Shown piece after piece: positions 22,111-41,700 of a stretch of DNA of 64,000 nucleotides. The notes below the pieces were generated by a model. It was not told the origin of the DNA. It did not search any database and worked only from the letters and a program-made list of their open reading frames with translations. The stretch spans positions 54,618,380 through 54,682,379 of the forward strand of contig NC_030383.2 in NCBI RefSeq assembly GCF_001625215.2, in the 5' to 3' direction. Position numbers and translations under genes: made by a program. This stretch comes from Daucus carota subsp. sativus (lineage: Eukaryota; Streptophyta; Magnoliopsida; Apiales; Apiaceae). Each line of letters opens with the position of its first letter. Position 1 is the first letter of the stretch.

Positions 22111-24927
22111 TCATTTGCTATAATAGTATCCTTCCCAATTGAAGGATTTACTATGTTTTCCTGCATAGTGTTCTATGTTGAAATATATAGGATTTGGAAT
22201 CTTAAAAATGCGTGATCCTGAAACAGGGCTGGTCAGAGCATCCATGTTGCTGCTAATTACTGCCCTGATATGGAAGCCTTGTTGTTGCAATAGATTCCTT
22301 CGCCTGAAGATATAATCTTGGATATGCATTGGCATTTCTTCCTCTGATCTGCATCAATCAGAGTCATTAGACTAGCTAGGCGAATTTACATAACAGAAAA
22401 CAGTGTATTCAGAAGTTGTTCAAATAAGCTTCTAAAGAAAAATGTATAAAGGATCGTAACTTCTACATTTGAGATGTATAACACACAGTGATCACATGAC
22501 AAAGTTCCATAGCATAACTTTTGGTATGACATATATTTACGTTCCACAAAACTTGCAGGGTTTAAATCTTTTACTACTCAGTTGGATATTCCAATTCTTC
22601 ATCCTCTACAACTTCAAGATCATATTTTACTTCTGGTCAAGGATGATAGGAATGGAATGGTGCAATGAATGAAATTACTAAACCTTCAACTAAATTATAG
22701 TTCAAATTTCATTCTATTCCCTCCACTTTCATTCACCCCAACCAAACACAACATTAGTATATGGTGGATTTCAAATCATGTTTCAGAACATTGTTATATG
22801 GTGGATTTCAAATCATGTTTTCATGTTTAATATTGAGAATCAATTTAGGATGATCAGTGCATAAAGGGTGGCCAACCTAATGACATTGCAATGGAATAGA
22901 GAGAAAATAGCTTCACATCCAAAGGGTTCTTACTGCCTGGTAGGCAGGAATGCTGAAGTTTTTTTACTTCAGCAGTCGTCTCCTAAAATGGAAAATAATC
23001 TTATTTGGGTAAGGAGGAATATATACAAGGATCTCCACCTGGTTATGGGAATATTACAAGCATATCTATGAAACATGTGAGCTCACGACATATAACACAG
23101 TCCGGAAAGGGCATCCATGGATCCTTTTATGTGTAGCAAAGTAAAAAACATCTCTTGGGAAATTAGAGGTACGGCAACAGGACTGGATAAAAAAGAGCAG
23201 GCCTTGACATAGTATAATAATTTGCATGACTAGCGTGATCGAGAACTCAAATAAAACTTTTTATCTTGTCCATTACACAATCAGCACAAGAAAGAAGAAA
23301 GGGTACCTCATTACTAGTGAAGACCAGTTACCACATCCTGCTGAAATGAGATGCTCAAAGGCGGTGCTCCGCAGTTTTTCTGGCTTCCTAGAGAACAGAA
23401 CCAATGGCCAGCCACCGCCTTGAAGTTTCATATAAAGTTGCAGAAATATAAGTTTTTTCTGTCGTTTTGCCTCTTCAACATAATCATTGTAGATATATCC
23501 CGCGAATCTGTTGCATAAAATTAATTCCATTTTTCATTAGTTCCAAACAGATTCTGGCTGTCTGAGTCTGACACACAATTAAAATAAAAGTCTAAGCAAC
23601 CACATTTTTTTTTTTTGTTTTGTAAGATGCATACACATTCAGCGTTCCAGATGAATATTATATACACGTAAAGATAACAACTAAGCACTAGTAAGTAGTC
23701 ATCGTTTCTTAAGATATATGCACTTGTACCTAAAACAACTAAGCACTAGTAAGTAGCAAGGTATTATACTTGTACAACTTCTACATTCTTGATTCTTCCA
23801 GACGGGTGTTATTCAAGACGGTGTATGAAGTTAAACGATAACCTGGGTCATGGGGCTTCTAACTAAATGAAGACTTTTAACATATCTATGATATGTTAAA
23901 TAACCCGAGAGATGAGTACAGAGTACAAACTTTGGAAAGACTTGAGAGCTTAACTGTAGTGATGGGCAGAAGCAAATTACCCGGGCAGTGAAGGACTGAA
24001 ATAATGAGAATGTAATGGAACAAAGTCATCTATGTCCATTAACACAGCATCAAGAACATCTGCTAGTGGTCTGATATCGTTCAAGTAATTCTCTACCAGC
24101 AAAGCAGTTGTCTCTAGGTCTCTCGTGTATTCACCTTGTTTGATGTACTTAATTGCAATATCCTTGCAAAATGAAGGAATAGATCGTGCATCCAAGCTGT
24201 TGAGTTCTGCATTTAGAGCATAAATCTTGCAATCACGATAATAATCTACAGAATTCCACATCTCAAGAGCTCCTGAACTCTTAGTTTGACATGACTGTAA
24301 CATTACAGTTAAAGATATCAGCACTGTCATCATTAGAGCCCCAAGTGATATAAGCGCAGCTACTAAGATTGTTGCAGCACAAGATGTCATATAAATTCCT
24401 GATTCAACTTCATAATCACTTCTGATCTCTGCACCAAATCCAACAAAGAAAGTCCGGTCATATATAGTTTAAAGAAAGGGCCACACCGTTATGGTCTATG
24501 TTCCCCCCACTCGGCTAAAAGTGTCTAACATGGATACATGTCCGAGTGTTGGACTAGGCAAACTGAAGAGTCCGGATAACATAGGTCGTGGTTTCTCTCC
24601 ACATAATTCATGCTTCTAAAGGCACACAGGACCTAAAATTCACATCTTTTACAAAACCCCTTTAACATAAATCACCTGTGCTACACAAGTGAACTTAACT
24701 CAAAAGAAATTCAATAAAACGACATACAAACTCCAATTAGGCAAACAACAGATCAATTTCAGCTCTTTAACAGTTCAGCTATTAACTCAATTCACCATTA
24801 TGTTATCACTGTAACGGTACAAAATTACAAAGATATAATTCACTTATTTCAAAGGAAACAAACAAGAAGTACCTGTATCAGAATCTGCACTACTCGAAAA
24901 GCTTTGAGCAGAGAACTCCCTCTCCAT
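22111..24927 (-). CDS. Membrane-anchored HAD-superfamily IIIB acid-phosphatase-like protein
   Basis: Four exons with matching phases: 24927-24873, 24428-23981, 23507-23307 and 22348-22111, giving about 313 residues. A short cytoplasmic-type start MEREFSAQSFSSSADSD is followed by one membrane helix (residues about 33-61, rich in A, L, V, I). The aspartate motif VLDAVLMDIDD lies near residue 150, matching the DxD nucleophile of HAD phosphatases and plant vegetative storage proteins. Later come KLIFLQLYMKLQGGGWPL, a lysine-containing SRKPEKLRS, and GCGNWSSLVMR, which fit the substrate-binding and lysine motifs. It resembles a small plant family with an uncleaved N-terminal anchor, unlike secreted storage proteins. 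Residues after the DxD do not show the usual T, so full catalytic activity is uncertain. In-frame codons continue upstream of the chosen ATG. Confidence 0.8.
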
Positions 24928-25438
24928 CGGCTGGACATTCGATTCGAATCCTTCAAAACAGAAATTAGAGTCCTGGGAAACCCTCAAGAAGATCCCCCCA
25001 AGTAATTTGTGAATGATATAATGCCACCTACAAACAGGAAGAATCAACTTTATCACATTTCTTAAATTGTTGACTGTCATAAATTTATTGGCAGTGAGTC
25101 AAAAGGTTATAAAATTACCTAAAGCTTCATCACCATGATACAGACTTGCAAGCATTTTATATATCATGTGTAATTGTAGAATCAAAATTTAACTCGTGTC
25201 GTAGTGCAGAAAATTCTAAACACCTGAAGTTTATCCCAATTGATAAGCATGCAATTTACTATATAAAAGAAATGTAATCTTGATTTTAATAGTTTATTAA
25301 TGTAGTAATAGTAGGAATCTAACATACAAATAGAAATGTCAGAATCAGACCACAAAAAACAAAACAGAGTTATGACAATCCCACACACAATCTTATTGTA
25401 ACTAATCAAACATGAGACGCAATTGACTCAAAATGATA

Positions 25439-25751
25439 CTCCCTCCGTCCCAATCAATTCTATACACGTTCCTTTTTGGGATGTCCCATCATTTCTATAC
25501 ATTCCCAAAATAGCAACTTTTTATAATATAAAACACTACTCCACCCACTACATTCTCTCACTATCTCCATTCTATAATAATAAAAACACTATTACACCCA
25601 CTACTTTCCTCCACTACCTCAAATCTATTATTAAAAAATATGTGGGTCCCACCACTTTACACACTTTATATCTAACTTTACTCATTTCTTACACTTTTTC
25701 TTGGTCTCCGTGTCCAATCCCAATGTATATAATTCATTGGGACGGAGGGAG
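25439..25751. mobile_element. Stowaway MITE, tandem copy A
   Basis: The ends are TA|ctccctccgtcccaatcaat and attgggacggagggag|TA, perfect terminal repeats of the Stowaway (Tc1/mariner) type. Length is 313 bp. The open frame at 25423-25860 is a shadow of this element. Confidence 0.9.
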
Positions 25752-25775
25752 TACACGTAATTGGGCAAACATGTA

Positions 25776-26087
25776 CTCCCTCCGTCCCAATCAATTCTAT
25801 ACAGTTTCCTTTTTGGGACGTCCCATCATTTCTATACATTCTAAATATAGTAACTTTTAATAATATAAAACACTATTACACCCACTTCTTTCTTCCACTA
25901 TCTCCATTCTATAATAATATAAACACTATTACACCCACTATTTTCCTCCACTATCTCAAATCTATCATTAAATATAAATGGGTCCCACCACTTTACTCAC
26001 TTTTCATCTCACTTTACTCACTTTTTATACTTTTTCTTGGTCTCCGTGTCCAAACCAAATGTATACAATCTACCGGGACGGAGGGAG
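25776..26087. mobile_element. Stowaway MITE, tandem copy B
   Basis: It has the same ends, orientation and internal sequence as copy A, starting only 24 bp after it. Length is 312 bp and it is flanked by TA. The right end is slightly diverged (accgggacggagggag). The two look like sister copies of one young subfamily. Confidence 0.9.
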
Positions 26088-27519
26088 TACCAGTATGTAT
26101 TATTATCAGTTGATTGAAAGAATGAGTCATCTGGTCCTACTCACATGTGCCATATGTGTTACTGTGTTGGTTTATCACCTTGTTCAATTTATACGATAGT
26201 ATCATTTATGTGGCGGAAAAAAAACAGTTTGAACGCGAAAAGTTCTAGTTTCGAACAAATTTTAGTTAGATGATATTATAATACTTTTGTATGTGTTATT
26301 TTTTTCGAAAGAAACTTTTGTATGTGTTATTTATATCAAAAAAAGTTAAGCTCCAACACTTCTTTTCTGCTGGATGTCATCCATTTGTTTTGTACTTTTC
26401 TTTGTACTGGATTTAATTTAATTGATCATATAATTTTTCGATCACGACTGTATTCAATCTTCTAGCTGTATATTACCAAAAAAATTAATATTGAATTCTT
26501 TCGTGAATATAGTATATTGATTAATGCACAATAAAAAAAATTAGGCCCCATTCATTTCATGGAATTCGCATTTTCAATGTTAATGGAGTTTGCATTTAGA
26601 AAAATTTGTTGCACCGGACCCATGACCAACATAACATACCTAATATTTCTAGCTTGATTTACAAATTTTGGAAATTAAAGGGAAGATACGACAGAAAATG
26701 AAAACAGCAAGAAGCTTCGGGTTGACATAGGGCCAAATTGTCGTACAATAATCACGATAGAAACGTCTCTGTTATAAAGAGTGTGATGATCTTTTTCATA
26801 CACGGGAGCTGCAAAATAAAGGTAGTCTACCATAAATTTCGCAACTATATTTCTGTATAATTTTGAAATATTAGAAACGTCATTATCGAAAAGTGATCTA
26901 CAAATCAAAACTAATCATCTCAACTACCAAATGTCGCACACACATGTTGATACATAGAATTGCTTTCATGCATCTTTACTTAAAATTAAAATGCATACCA
27001 ATTGGTTATATGACCCCTTCCACAGAGTAGCGACTCCGATATGCCAGTGCCACAGGTTGGCAAAAGAAAGAACAAAGACTGGACAACCATCAAACTTGGG
27101 TTGTAAAGGTTTCTCCACAAGAAAAAGAGAGGATACAAACCTGTAGCATAAGCATCAAATATACAAATAAATGACTTCATAACATTGGGAAAATCATAAT
27201 TTCCTATCTATACCAAGGCAAAAATTGCTTGCAACAATTATAACTTGAATTTCTCAATTACAATGCGTTGGATTCTTTTATCAAATATGACAACAAAGGA
27301 AACTTCTTTGGCATGTAAGCCCTGTATTGTTTTTTACCCCCCGTGCAATACGCCTTGCAGCTGCTCATTACTCTTACATCACAATGATTGTCCTGTAGTA
27401 GGGTGGTTCAAACATTATAACCGAACAAATTTGAAGACTCGTCAAGTATTTAATGTAGCTCCCTTTTTTGCGTTGGTGATTAAAACAAACATCTCAAGCA
27501 ACACTTTTGCTATAACATC

Positions 27520-34742
<7,223 letters not shown>

Positions 34743-36554
34743 GCTTTTTACAAAACCCTAAGCTTAAGCTATGTTCTGTTCTGATATTTGCCCACTTTAC
34801 CTTCTCATACAACACCACTTGGTTTTTTATGTTCCTTTTAGTACATTTTGAGCGTTTTTGCTCGGTCATTTTCGGAGGTTTAGGTTATTGAATTTCAACG
34901 GATTCTTCTTCATGATTTTGGTATATTTAGAGTTTTATTCCATTAAGATTTTAAAAAAAATAATTCAAGAAATATGAAGGTACCTTTTTTTTGTCGGGAA
35001 GAAATATGAAGGTATTTAATTTGAAAAGATTCTTTCCTCGGATATTCAATTGAGAATTAAATTATGTTTGATAATAATATTCAATTGGGATTCTTTAAAA
35101 TTTATTAAATATGATAGTATTCAGATACATATAGGATTTTTTGTTCATAAAATAAAGGATTTTGTGAAGATCGTTAAGTGTATTTGAAATTTTTTGAAAT
35201 TACATCAAAATGTATGAAATTTTAAAGTATTGTGTTTAAATACAAAAAAATCTATATCAACCTTTTTATTAATAATCCGTACAAAATCAAAATCAAATAT
35301 TATCTATTGAAATTCATTAACTAAAAAACAATTCATTAAATTTTCAATTAAATACACCCTCATTAATTAGAATTTTAAATTAACTTATAAAATCTGATGA
35401 TATTCAATCAAGATTTTAAATTATATTTTAAAAAATTCGATGGTATTCATTGGGATTATTTAGATATGATGATATTCATTGATTTTTTGGACTTCATGAA
35501 ATGATGGATTTTGTGAAATTGTTTGATATATTTATGGTTTTTTATATTACCACCATAATTCATATGATTTTTGAAGTATTCTACTTAAATACTCTACATC
35601 AATTTTGCGATATATCAAGAATCCATAAAATTAAAATACGATACAATCCTGTAAAATTTATGAATTATTATTAATTCATTAAAAGATAAGTTGAATACAG
35701 CCTCGTTAAGTGAGTAGGAAGAAAATAACATGATTTGAAATTTTTATTTGTTCTCTCGAAATATTTTTATCACTGTGAATGTATATATACGAAAAAAGCT
35801 AATAATATAAAATTAATAAATTAAAATAAGGCGTTTTTGTCTGTAGCTCTAACTATAATTTCCACTAAAATTTTGGCCAATATTTTACAAGTATGTCCTG
35901 TACTAAAATTTAAAATTGATGTCCATCATAATTATGTAAAATGTTATATAAAATTTTTAATATATGCTTTGATATGGTTATTAGATATTTAAATTTATAT
36001 AAATAATATTAAAAAAATTTTATTCGACAAAAATAGCTAACTAAATATGATTGTCAATATATTCGCTAAAGAGATAAACAGTTGGAGGAGCAATTTTTTA
36101 CATTTTTTTGAAATTGTCAAGTACCAACTACGACACACCAAACTGTTTTAACAAAAATAATTAATATTAGAGATGTTATTAAAACATCTACAATAATGTT
36201 GACGAAAATGACTAGCAAAAATGGTATATTTATAAAATTTATTTAACTTGTATAGCGATGTGTTCTCGTCGGCTATATATTAAACATAATTTCTTGTATA
36301 CTTAAAGCAAGGCAATCGTGATATAAATCTTGTTCAATAATTATGTTGGTGAACAAAAAGCGAAATGGCCAGCTACAATGGCAAAATAAAGCAATACTAC
36401 ACCTTATTTTATATTTGAAGAAAAATATAGAATACATGTAATAACCGCATCCTCAAAAAAGTGGGAAAAAAAAAAGATAAATGGTTAAAAGAGAGGAAGA
36501 TAGATTGTGAAGAAAGATATTGTATTTGCATATAATCAGTATTTTTACGTGAAT
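34743..36554. other. ADSL promoter region and AT-rich spacer
   Basis: The first 150 bases upstream of the ADSL start should hold its promoter, but no clear motif is seen. From about 35060 to 35700 there is a diverged direct duplication with a period near 340 bp (shared phrases ggattttgtgaa and aagtattctacttaaatac/aagtattgtgtttaaatac). The remainder is very AT-rich. Confidence 0.45.
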
Positions 36555-36568
36555 ATAAAATAAATTAT
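36555..36568. repeat. LINE target-site duplication, left copy
   Basis: The 14-base string ataaaataaattat is directly before the element's first base and is repeated exactly at 43290-43303 after the poly-A tail. It marks the insertion site made by target-primed reverse transcription. Confidence 0.85.
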
Positions 36569-36603
36569 GAGCAAATTAATCTCAAGAGGGGAGCGGCAAG
36601 AAC

Positions 36604-38661
36604 ATGTTTTCTCTCAAGGGAAGGAGCGGCAAGAACACCCAGTTTCAAAATTTGAATTCTCATCGCATCTACAAGCAAGATTTGGATTCAGGGAGAGCAT
36701 CTTTAGCAGCCGAGAAGCATCTTAAGAATTTCATATGGGCTCAGAATCATCTTGTTGACAAAGAAATTTTGGAAAGGCTCAACATTGGGGATGATAAGGC
36801 GATAGCGATAGCTTTGGATCAGATTCATCATAGGAGTCTTCGCGAACAGGAGAAGAAGATTCAGAAGGGGATAGAAGAATTGAAGACATACAAAGAAGCT
36901 CTAGGTGGGAATAAAATTCAAAATCTGAATGCAGAGATCCTTAAAGATGAAGCGGACTGGAAGAAAGTGTCATATAAGAAGAAGACTAATAACTTTAGAG
37001 TGAGAAACAGAGAGAAGGCAGAGGCCACTATTTTTTTACATGGCATCCCAGATGAAGCTACAGGTAAGGAGATATGGAATTTGTTTCAGGAGTGTGGCAT
37101 GGTTACGGATATCATTTTACCGAGGAAAAGAGATAGGGCAGGTAAGAGGTATGGATTTGTGAAAACGAATAGTGAAAAAGAAGCTGGAGTGATAATCAGT
37201 AATGCCAAGACGCACAAAAGGTTGGGAAGCAAAATTAGAATGAGTATCAACATGGATTACAAGAAATCTCACAGTCAGAATGTAGAAGGTGTGATTGGTA
37301 GTGCAACAAAGCCTACTAAGATGGGACAAGAGAAAACTAACCCAAATAGTTTTCAAAGAAACATGGATGGTTACACTGATAAGCCTAAGACTCAAATATA
37401 CTCGGGGAATAGAGTTTCTCAGGGTAGGAATGAAGAGGAAGGTTTTGAAAAGAAAATGTTTGAGTTTATTGAGGTTGAGGTGGATGAAGAGGTGGAGAAA
37501 GCATTGATGGGTAGCAAGATTGGTTATACATGGTTTGAGGAAGACGTCAAAACAATACAGGAACGATTTAAAGATATGGGTCTGGGAAATTTTAGAGTGA
37601 TAGCGTTATCCAAGCGGAAATTTTTAATTAGTAAAGATAGCAAAATGTGTTGGGATGATTTTAACAAGACAGACTTATCAGTGTGGTTCAGTCAAATTAA
37701 GGAATTCGCAGAAGGAGATCAGATACTTTCAAGAGTGGCATGGTTGGAATGCAGAGGACTACCAATGCCTGCTTGGAAAGAAGAAAACTTGAGAGCGTTC
37801 ACAGCAAGGTTTGGAAATTGGGTCAGTTGGTCGTACCAGAGTGATAATCTGGGTGAGTTTTTTAATCCATTAATATGCCTGGATTTGGTAAACCAGGAGG
37901 TGGTGAAGGAAGAAATGACAATCTTGTACAAGGGGAAGAAAATAAGAATTGATTTTAGGGAGATTACTGATTTGAATTATCTGAAAGGGAGAGTACTTCC
38001 TATGGAGTTGGATGAAGAAGAGATAACAGAAAATAGAGTAAATTCGGAGGAAGATAAGGTGAGTGTGTCGAGAGCTAATAAAAGGCCTGAATTGCAAAAT
38101 CAAATAGTGAAGGTAGACAATAATAGTAGGGAGGTAGTCAATAGTGCTGAGGAGAATAGTTTAAAGGATGATCAGGGTGCAAAGTCTCAGGAGCAACAAG
38201 ATTTGTTTAGAGATTTTAGAGGCAAATCAGGTAGTTCAGATGTGCTTCTCATGGGATCAGACAAAGGCGAGGAGTTTACAGAGTCAGAAGTGTGCATGGC
38301 AGCAGAAAATTTGAGCTCTCAATCGACATTATGTACAGGGGTCGCAAGAAAACTGAAAGTTAAAAGTAATAGAGGCAGGCCGAGGAAGAAATGCATAACA
38401 CATAGAAATCCTTTTGATATTGGGGGAAGCTTTAAGCTGAGAAGCAGAACCCGTGGAAAAGGTAAATTGCCCCTTAGAAATAGAAAAACAAGCATAGAAG
38501 ATCGATGTGCGCAGATAGTACCTTCAAAAGTTGTTGGAAGTACAGTTAAACAGGCGTTGGAAATTTTGGAGGCTGCGGAAAACATGGGGCTAGCAGTGAA
38601 AGGAGATCGGGAGGTAGTAGTGAAGGAGATTGCTCGGCAATTGGAGTTGAATGAATTGTGA
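36604..38661 (+). CDS. LINE ORF1: RRM-containing nucleic-acid-binding protein
   Basis: 685 residues. An RNA-recognition motif spans about residues 138-215, with RNP2-like IFLHGIP and RNP1-like KRYGFVKT. A second region near residues 375-470 (SRVAWLECRGLPMPAWKEEN) matches the DUF4283-like block common in plant L1 ORF1 proteins. The C-terminal third is basic and carries an AT-hook-like NRGRPRKK. No CCHC knuckle is seen, unlike many plant LINE ORF1 proteins. ORF1 products coat the element's RNA and assist reverse transcription. The ATG lies within a 33-nt near-repeat of the leader, so an alternative start further in is possible. Confidence 0.88.
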   Translation: MFSLKGRSGKNTQFQNLNSHRIYKQDLDSGRASLAAEKHLKNFIWAQNHLVDKEILERLNIGDDKAIAIALDQIHHRSLREQEKKIQKGIEELKTYKEALGGNKIQNLNAEILKDEADWKKVSYKKKTNNFRVRNREKAEATIFLHGIPDEATGKEIWNLFQECGMVTDIILPRKRDRAGKRYGFVKTNSEKEAGVIISNAKTHKRLGSKIRMSINMDYKKSHSQNVEGVIGSATKPTKMGQEKTNPNSFQRNMDGYTDKPKTQIYSGNRVSQGRNEEEGFEKKMFEFIEVEVDEEVEKALMGSKIGYTWFEEDVKTIQERFKDMGLGNFRVIALSKRKFLISKDSKMCWDDFNKTDLSVWFSQIKEFAEGDQILSRVAWLECRGLPMPAWKEENLRAFTARFGNWVSWSYQSDNLGEFFNPLICLDLVNQEVVKEEMTILYKGKKIRIDFREITDLNYLKGRVLPMELDEEEITENRVNSEEDKVSVSRANKRPELQNQIVKVDNNSREVVNSAEENSLKDDQGAKSQEQQDLFRDFRGKSGSSDVLLMGSDKGEEFTESEVCMAAENLSSQSTLCTGVARKLKVKSNRGRPRKKCITHRNPFDIGGSFKLRSRTRGKGKLPLRNRKTSIEDRCAQIVPSKVVGSTVKQALEILEAAENMGLAVKGDREVVVKEIARQLELNEL

Positions 38662-38714
38662 TGGATAAGTTAATCACAATAATAGTACAGTAGATTTTAG
38701 TAGCTGAGTAGATC

Positions 38715-41700
38715 ATGATGAATCAAATAAATTTTCTCTCGTGGAACATTAGGGGTATCAATAATTCAGTTGCATTAAGAAATTTGAGAGATCAGGTTAA
38801 GGCAAATAAAGTTGGAATTTTCTGCTTGCAAGAAACGAAAAGTGAGAATTGTCCATTGTATCGGATGAGGTCGTTTTTTGATATGGATCGAGTAGATATG
38901 TTATTTCAACCTTCAGAAGGGTTCTCGGGAGGAATGATCACAGGCTGGGACAAAAATTTAGTGAAGTGTGTTGCCTTAGCACAGTCTAGCAATTGGATTT
39001 GGACCTGCTTTGATAGCAGAGGGGATGATATGAAATTTCATGTAGTGAATGTATATAGCCCCCAAAGCCTAGACAAGAAAAGAGTTTTGTGGAATAGTTT
39101 GAAGAATATTATTGAATGTGTGCAGGGTGAAAGTATTTGTATTATAGGGGATTTTAATTGTGTTCGGGATGCATCAGAGAGATTGAATTGTGTCTACAGA
39201 GACAAAGAAACAGAGGAGTTCAATGAGTTGATCATGGACTGCAATTTAGCAGAAGTTCACATTGTAAATTCAAGTTATACATGGTTCGGGCCAGAAAATA
39301 GAAAGAGCAAACTGGATAGAGTGTTAATAAACAGTAACTGGCTCCAGTCGGGTGATTGGCAAGTCAAAGCTTTGAATAAAAAACATTCCGATCACAAGCC
39401 AATTCTGCTGTGTTGCCAGAGCTTGGTTTCTTCTCCAAAACCATTTAAAGTTTTCAACTGCTACTTGACGGAATCTTTATTAGATGAAGTTAAGAAAGCA
39501 TCTATAGAGAATCAGCAATGGAGGGGGAAAAGCTTGCACCATATTCTAAAGGAAGTCAAAGGTATGATCAAAAGAAATTCATCATATTCGAGGTCCCAGC
39601 TGGATAATAATATCACCATCCTGGAACAAGAAATAGACAACATGGATAATTTCGGAAGTGATGGAGAGAAGTACAGGGAGAGAAGAGCTAAGTTGCTACT
39701 TCTATATAAACAAAGGGACTCGATGTTAAAGCAAAAGGCGAGGATACAATGGTTGCAGAAAGGAGATGGGAACAATAGGTTTTTTCATCAAGCCATTCAC
39801 AGACGGATTGCTTCTAATAGCATCAACAGAATTTTGTGGGAGGGTGAATGGCTCACGGATCACTATCGGATAAAGGAAGTTTTTTTTGATCATTACTCAA
39901 GTTTTTTCCAGGACTCGAAAGTGAAGCTGTTGAAAATAGGGAATCTCTGTTTACCTAGATTAACAGAAAACGGGAAAATTTTCTTGGTGAATCAGATTTC
40001 TTCAGTAGAAATTGAAGCTGCATTACATTCTTTAGCTGATGACAAGGCACCAGGCCCTGATGGCATGAATATTAGAAGCATGAAATTCTTATGGCCATGT
40101 ATAGGTGGGAAAGTGGCAAACTTCATTGAGGAATTCTGCAACAATTTCAAGATTCCTAAAGGCTTGAATTCTTCATTCATGGCCCTGATACCAAAGGTAG
40201 TTTCTCCGTCAAGAGTCAAAGATTTTAGGCCCATCAGTCTTATAAATTCCTCGATGAAAATACTCACAAAAATTCTAGCTACGCGATTGGCTAGCCAGTT
40301 AGAATATCTCATTAGTGATACCCAATCGGGCTTTATCAAAGGCAGGCAGGCCACAGAAAGCATTTTGGTAGTAAAGGAGGTGGCACACTCCATACAAAAA
40401 AGAAAATGCAAGGGAGCTATTTTAAAGTTAGATTTTGAAAAAGCCTTTGACACTATCAACTGGGAATTTTTGATGGAGCTAATGCGAGAAATGAATTTTG
40501 ACAAGAAATGGTGTAGATGGATACAAACACTGCTAGATTCCACCAGAGTTTCCATCTTAGTGAATGGCACGCCAACAAAAGAATTCAGGCCAAGGAGGGG
40601 ACTCAGGCAAGGAGACCCCCTCTCACCACTATTATTCAATTTAGCAGGTGAAGTTTTGAGCCGCATGATTTCATCCGCAGCTGGTAAAGGTATTTTTAAG
40701 GGAATCAGGATAGGTAAAAATTCTAATCCGATTACTCATCTACAGTTTGCGGATGATACGGTTATTTTCTTAGATGGCTCTCTAGAATCTGCGAGAGGAA
40801 TTAAGCAAGTACTTCAGAGTTTTCAAATGTTGTCTGGTCTCAAGATTAATTTTGATAAAAGTAGCATTTTTTCATCATCATACTCTGGGAGTGTGTTAGA
40901 AGACATGGCCAAAGAACTTAACTGTAATATTGGTAAGTGGCCAATGTGTTACTTAGGAATTTCAATTGGAATCTCTGCAAAGAGAAAGATTTTCTGGGAA
41001 CCATTGATCAAGAAAGTGAGAAGTAAATTGTCCAGGTGGAAAGCGGATTCTTTAAATCAGGCAGGCAGGCTTACTTTGGTTAAAGCAGTTCTAGATAGTG
41101 TTCCCATTTACTGGATGAATTTACATAAGATTCCTACATCAATAAGCAAGAATTTAGATAGGATCAGGAGGGATTTTTTATGGGGGAGAGGTGATCAAAA
41201 TGGGGAACAAGCTAGAAAATTGCATTTGATAGCTTGGGATAAAATCTGCAGGTCTAAAGATAGTGGTGGTCTTGGCTTGGTCCCCATCAGGGTGAGAAAT
41301 TTATCTTTATTAGGCAAATGGTTTTACAAGTGGGAAAGGGAGAGAGACAGATGCTGGAACAGATGGATACGAGAGAAATATAATTTCTCTAAATATTGTG
41401 GGCTTAGTGAGTGCAAAATTTCAGGTGCAACCTCGGATTGTTTGCAAGCAATAATATCAGCATCATTTGAGCCAAAATTCAGAGGGTTATTGAACAAAAA
41501 CTGCTTTTCATGGACACTGAGAAATGGCAAAAATATTTTCTTCTGGGAAGACACATGGGTTGCAGAAAAGCCGTTAAAAGACATATTCAAAAGGCTGTAC
41601 AGACTCTCTGCATACAAGGAATATTCAGTTAAAGATTTCTTGCAAAATCGTGGAGGGAATTCCTTAAAATTGTCCAGGTTCTGGTTCAGGCCTCTAAGAA

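Larger units (their letters stand above)
24928..27519. other. Intergenic spacer with tandem Stowaway MITEs
   Basis: Apart from the two MITEs listed separately, this is AT-rich. A duplicated phrase cttttgtatgtgttattt occurs near 26286 and 26314. Small open frames occur on both strands, but none has recognisable domains or splice context. Confidence 0.5.

Noticed and set aside
25423..25860. 145-codon open frame on the + strand
   Set aside because: It lies entirely within and between the two Stowaway MITEs; the translation is just MITE sequence.
39992..40666. 224-codon open frame on the minus strand
   Set aside because: It is antisense to the reverse-transcriptase region of the LINE ORF2 and follows its codon pattern.
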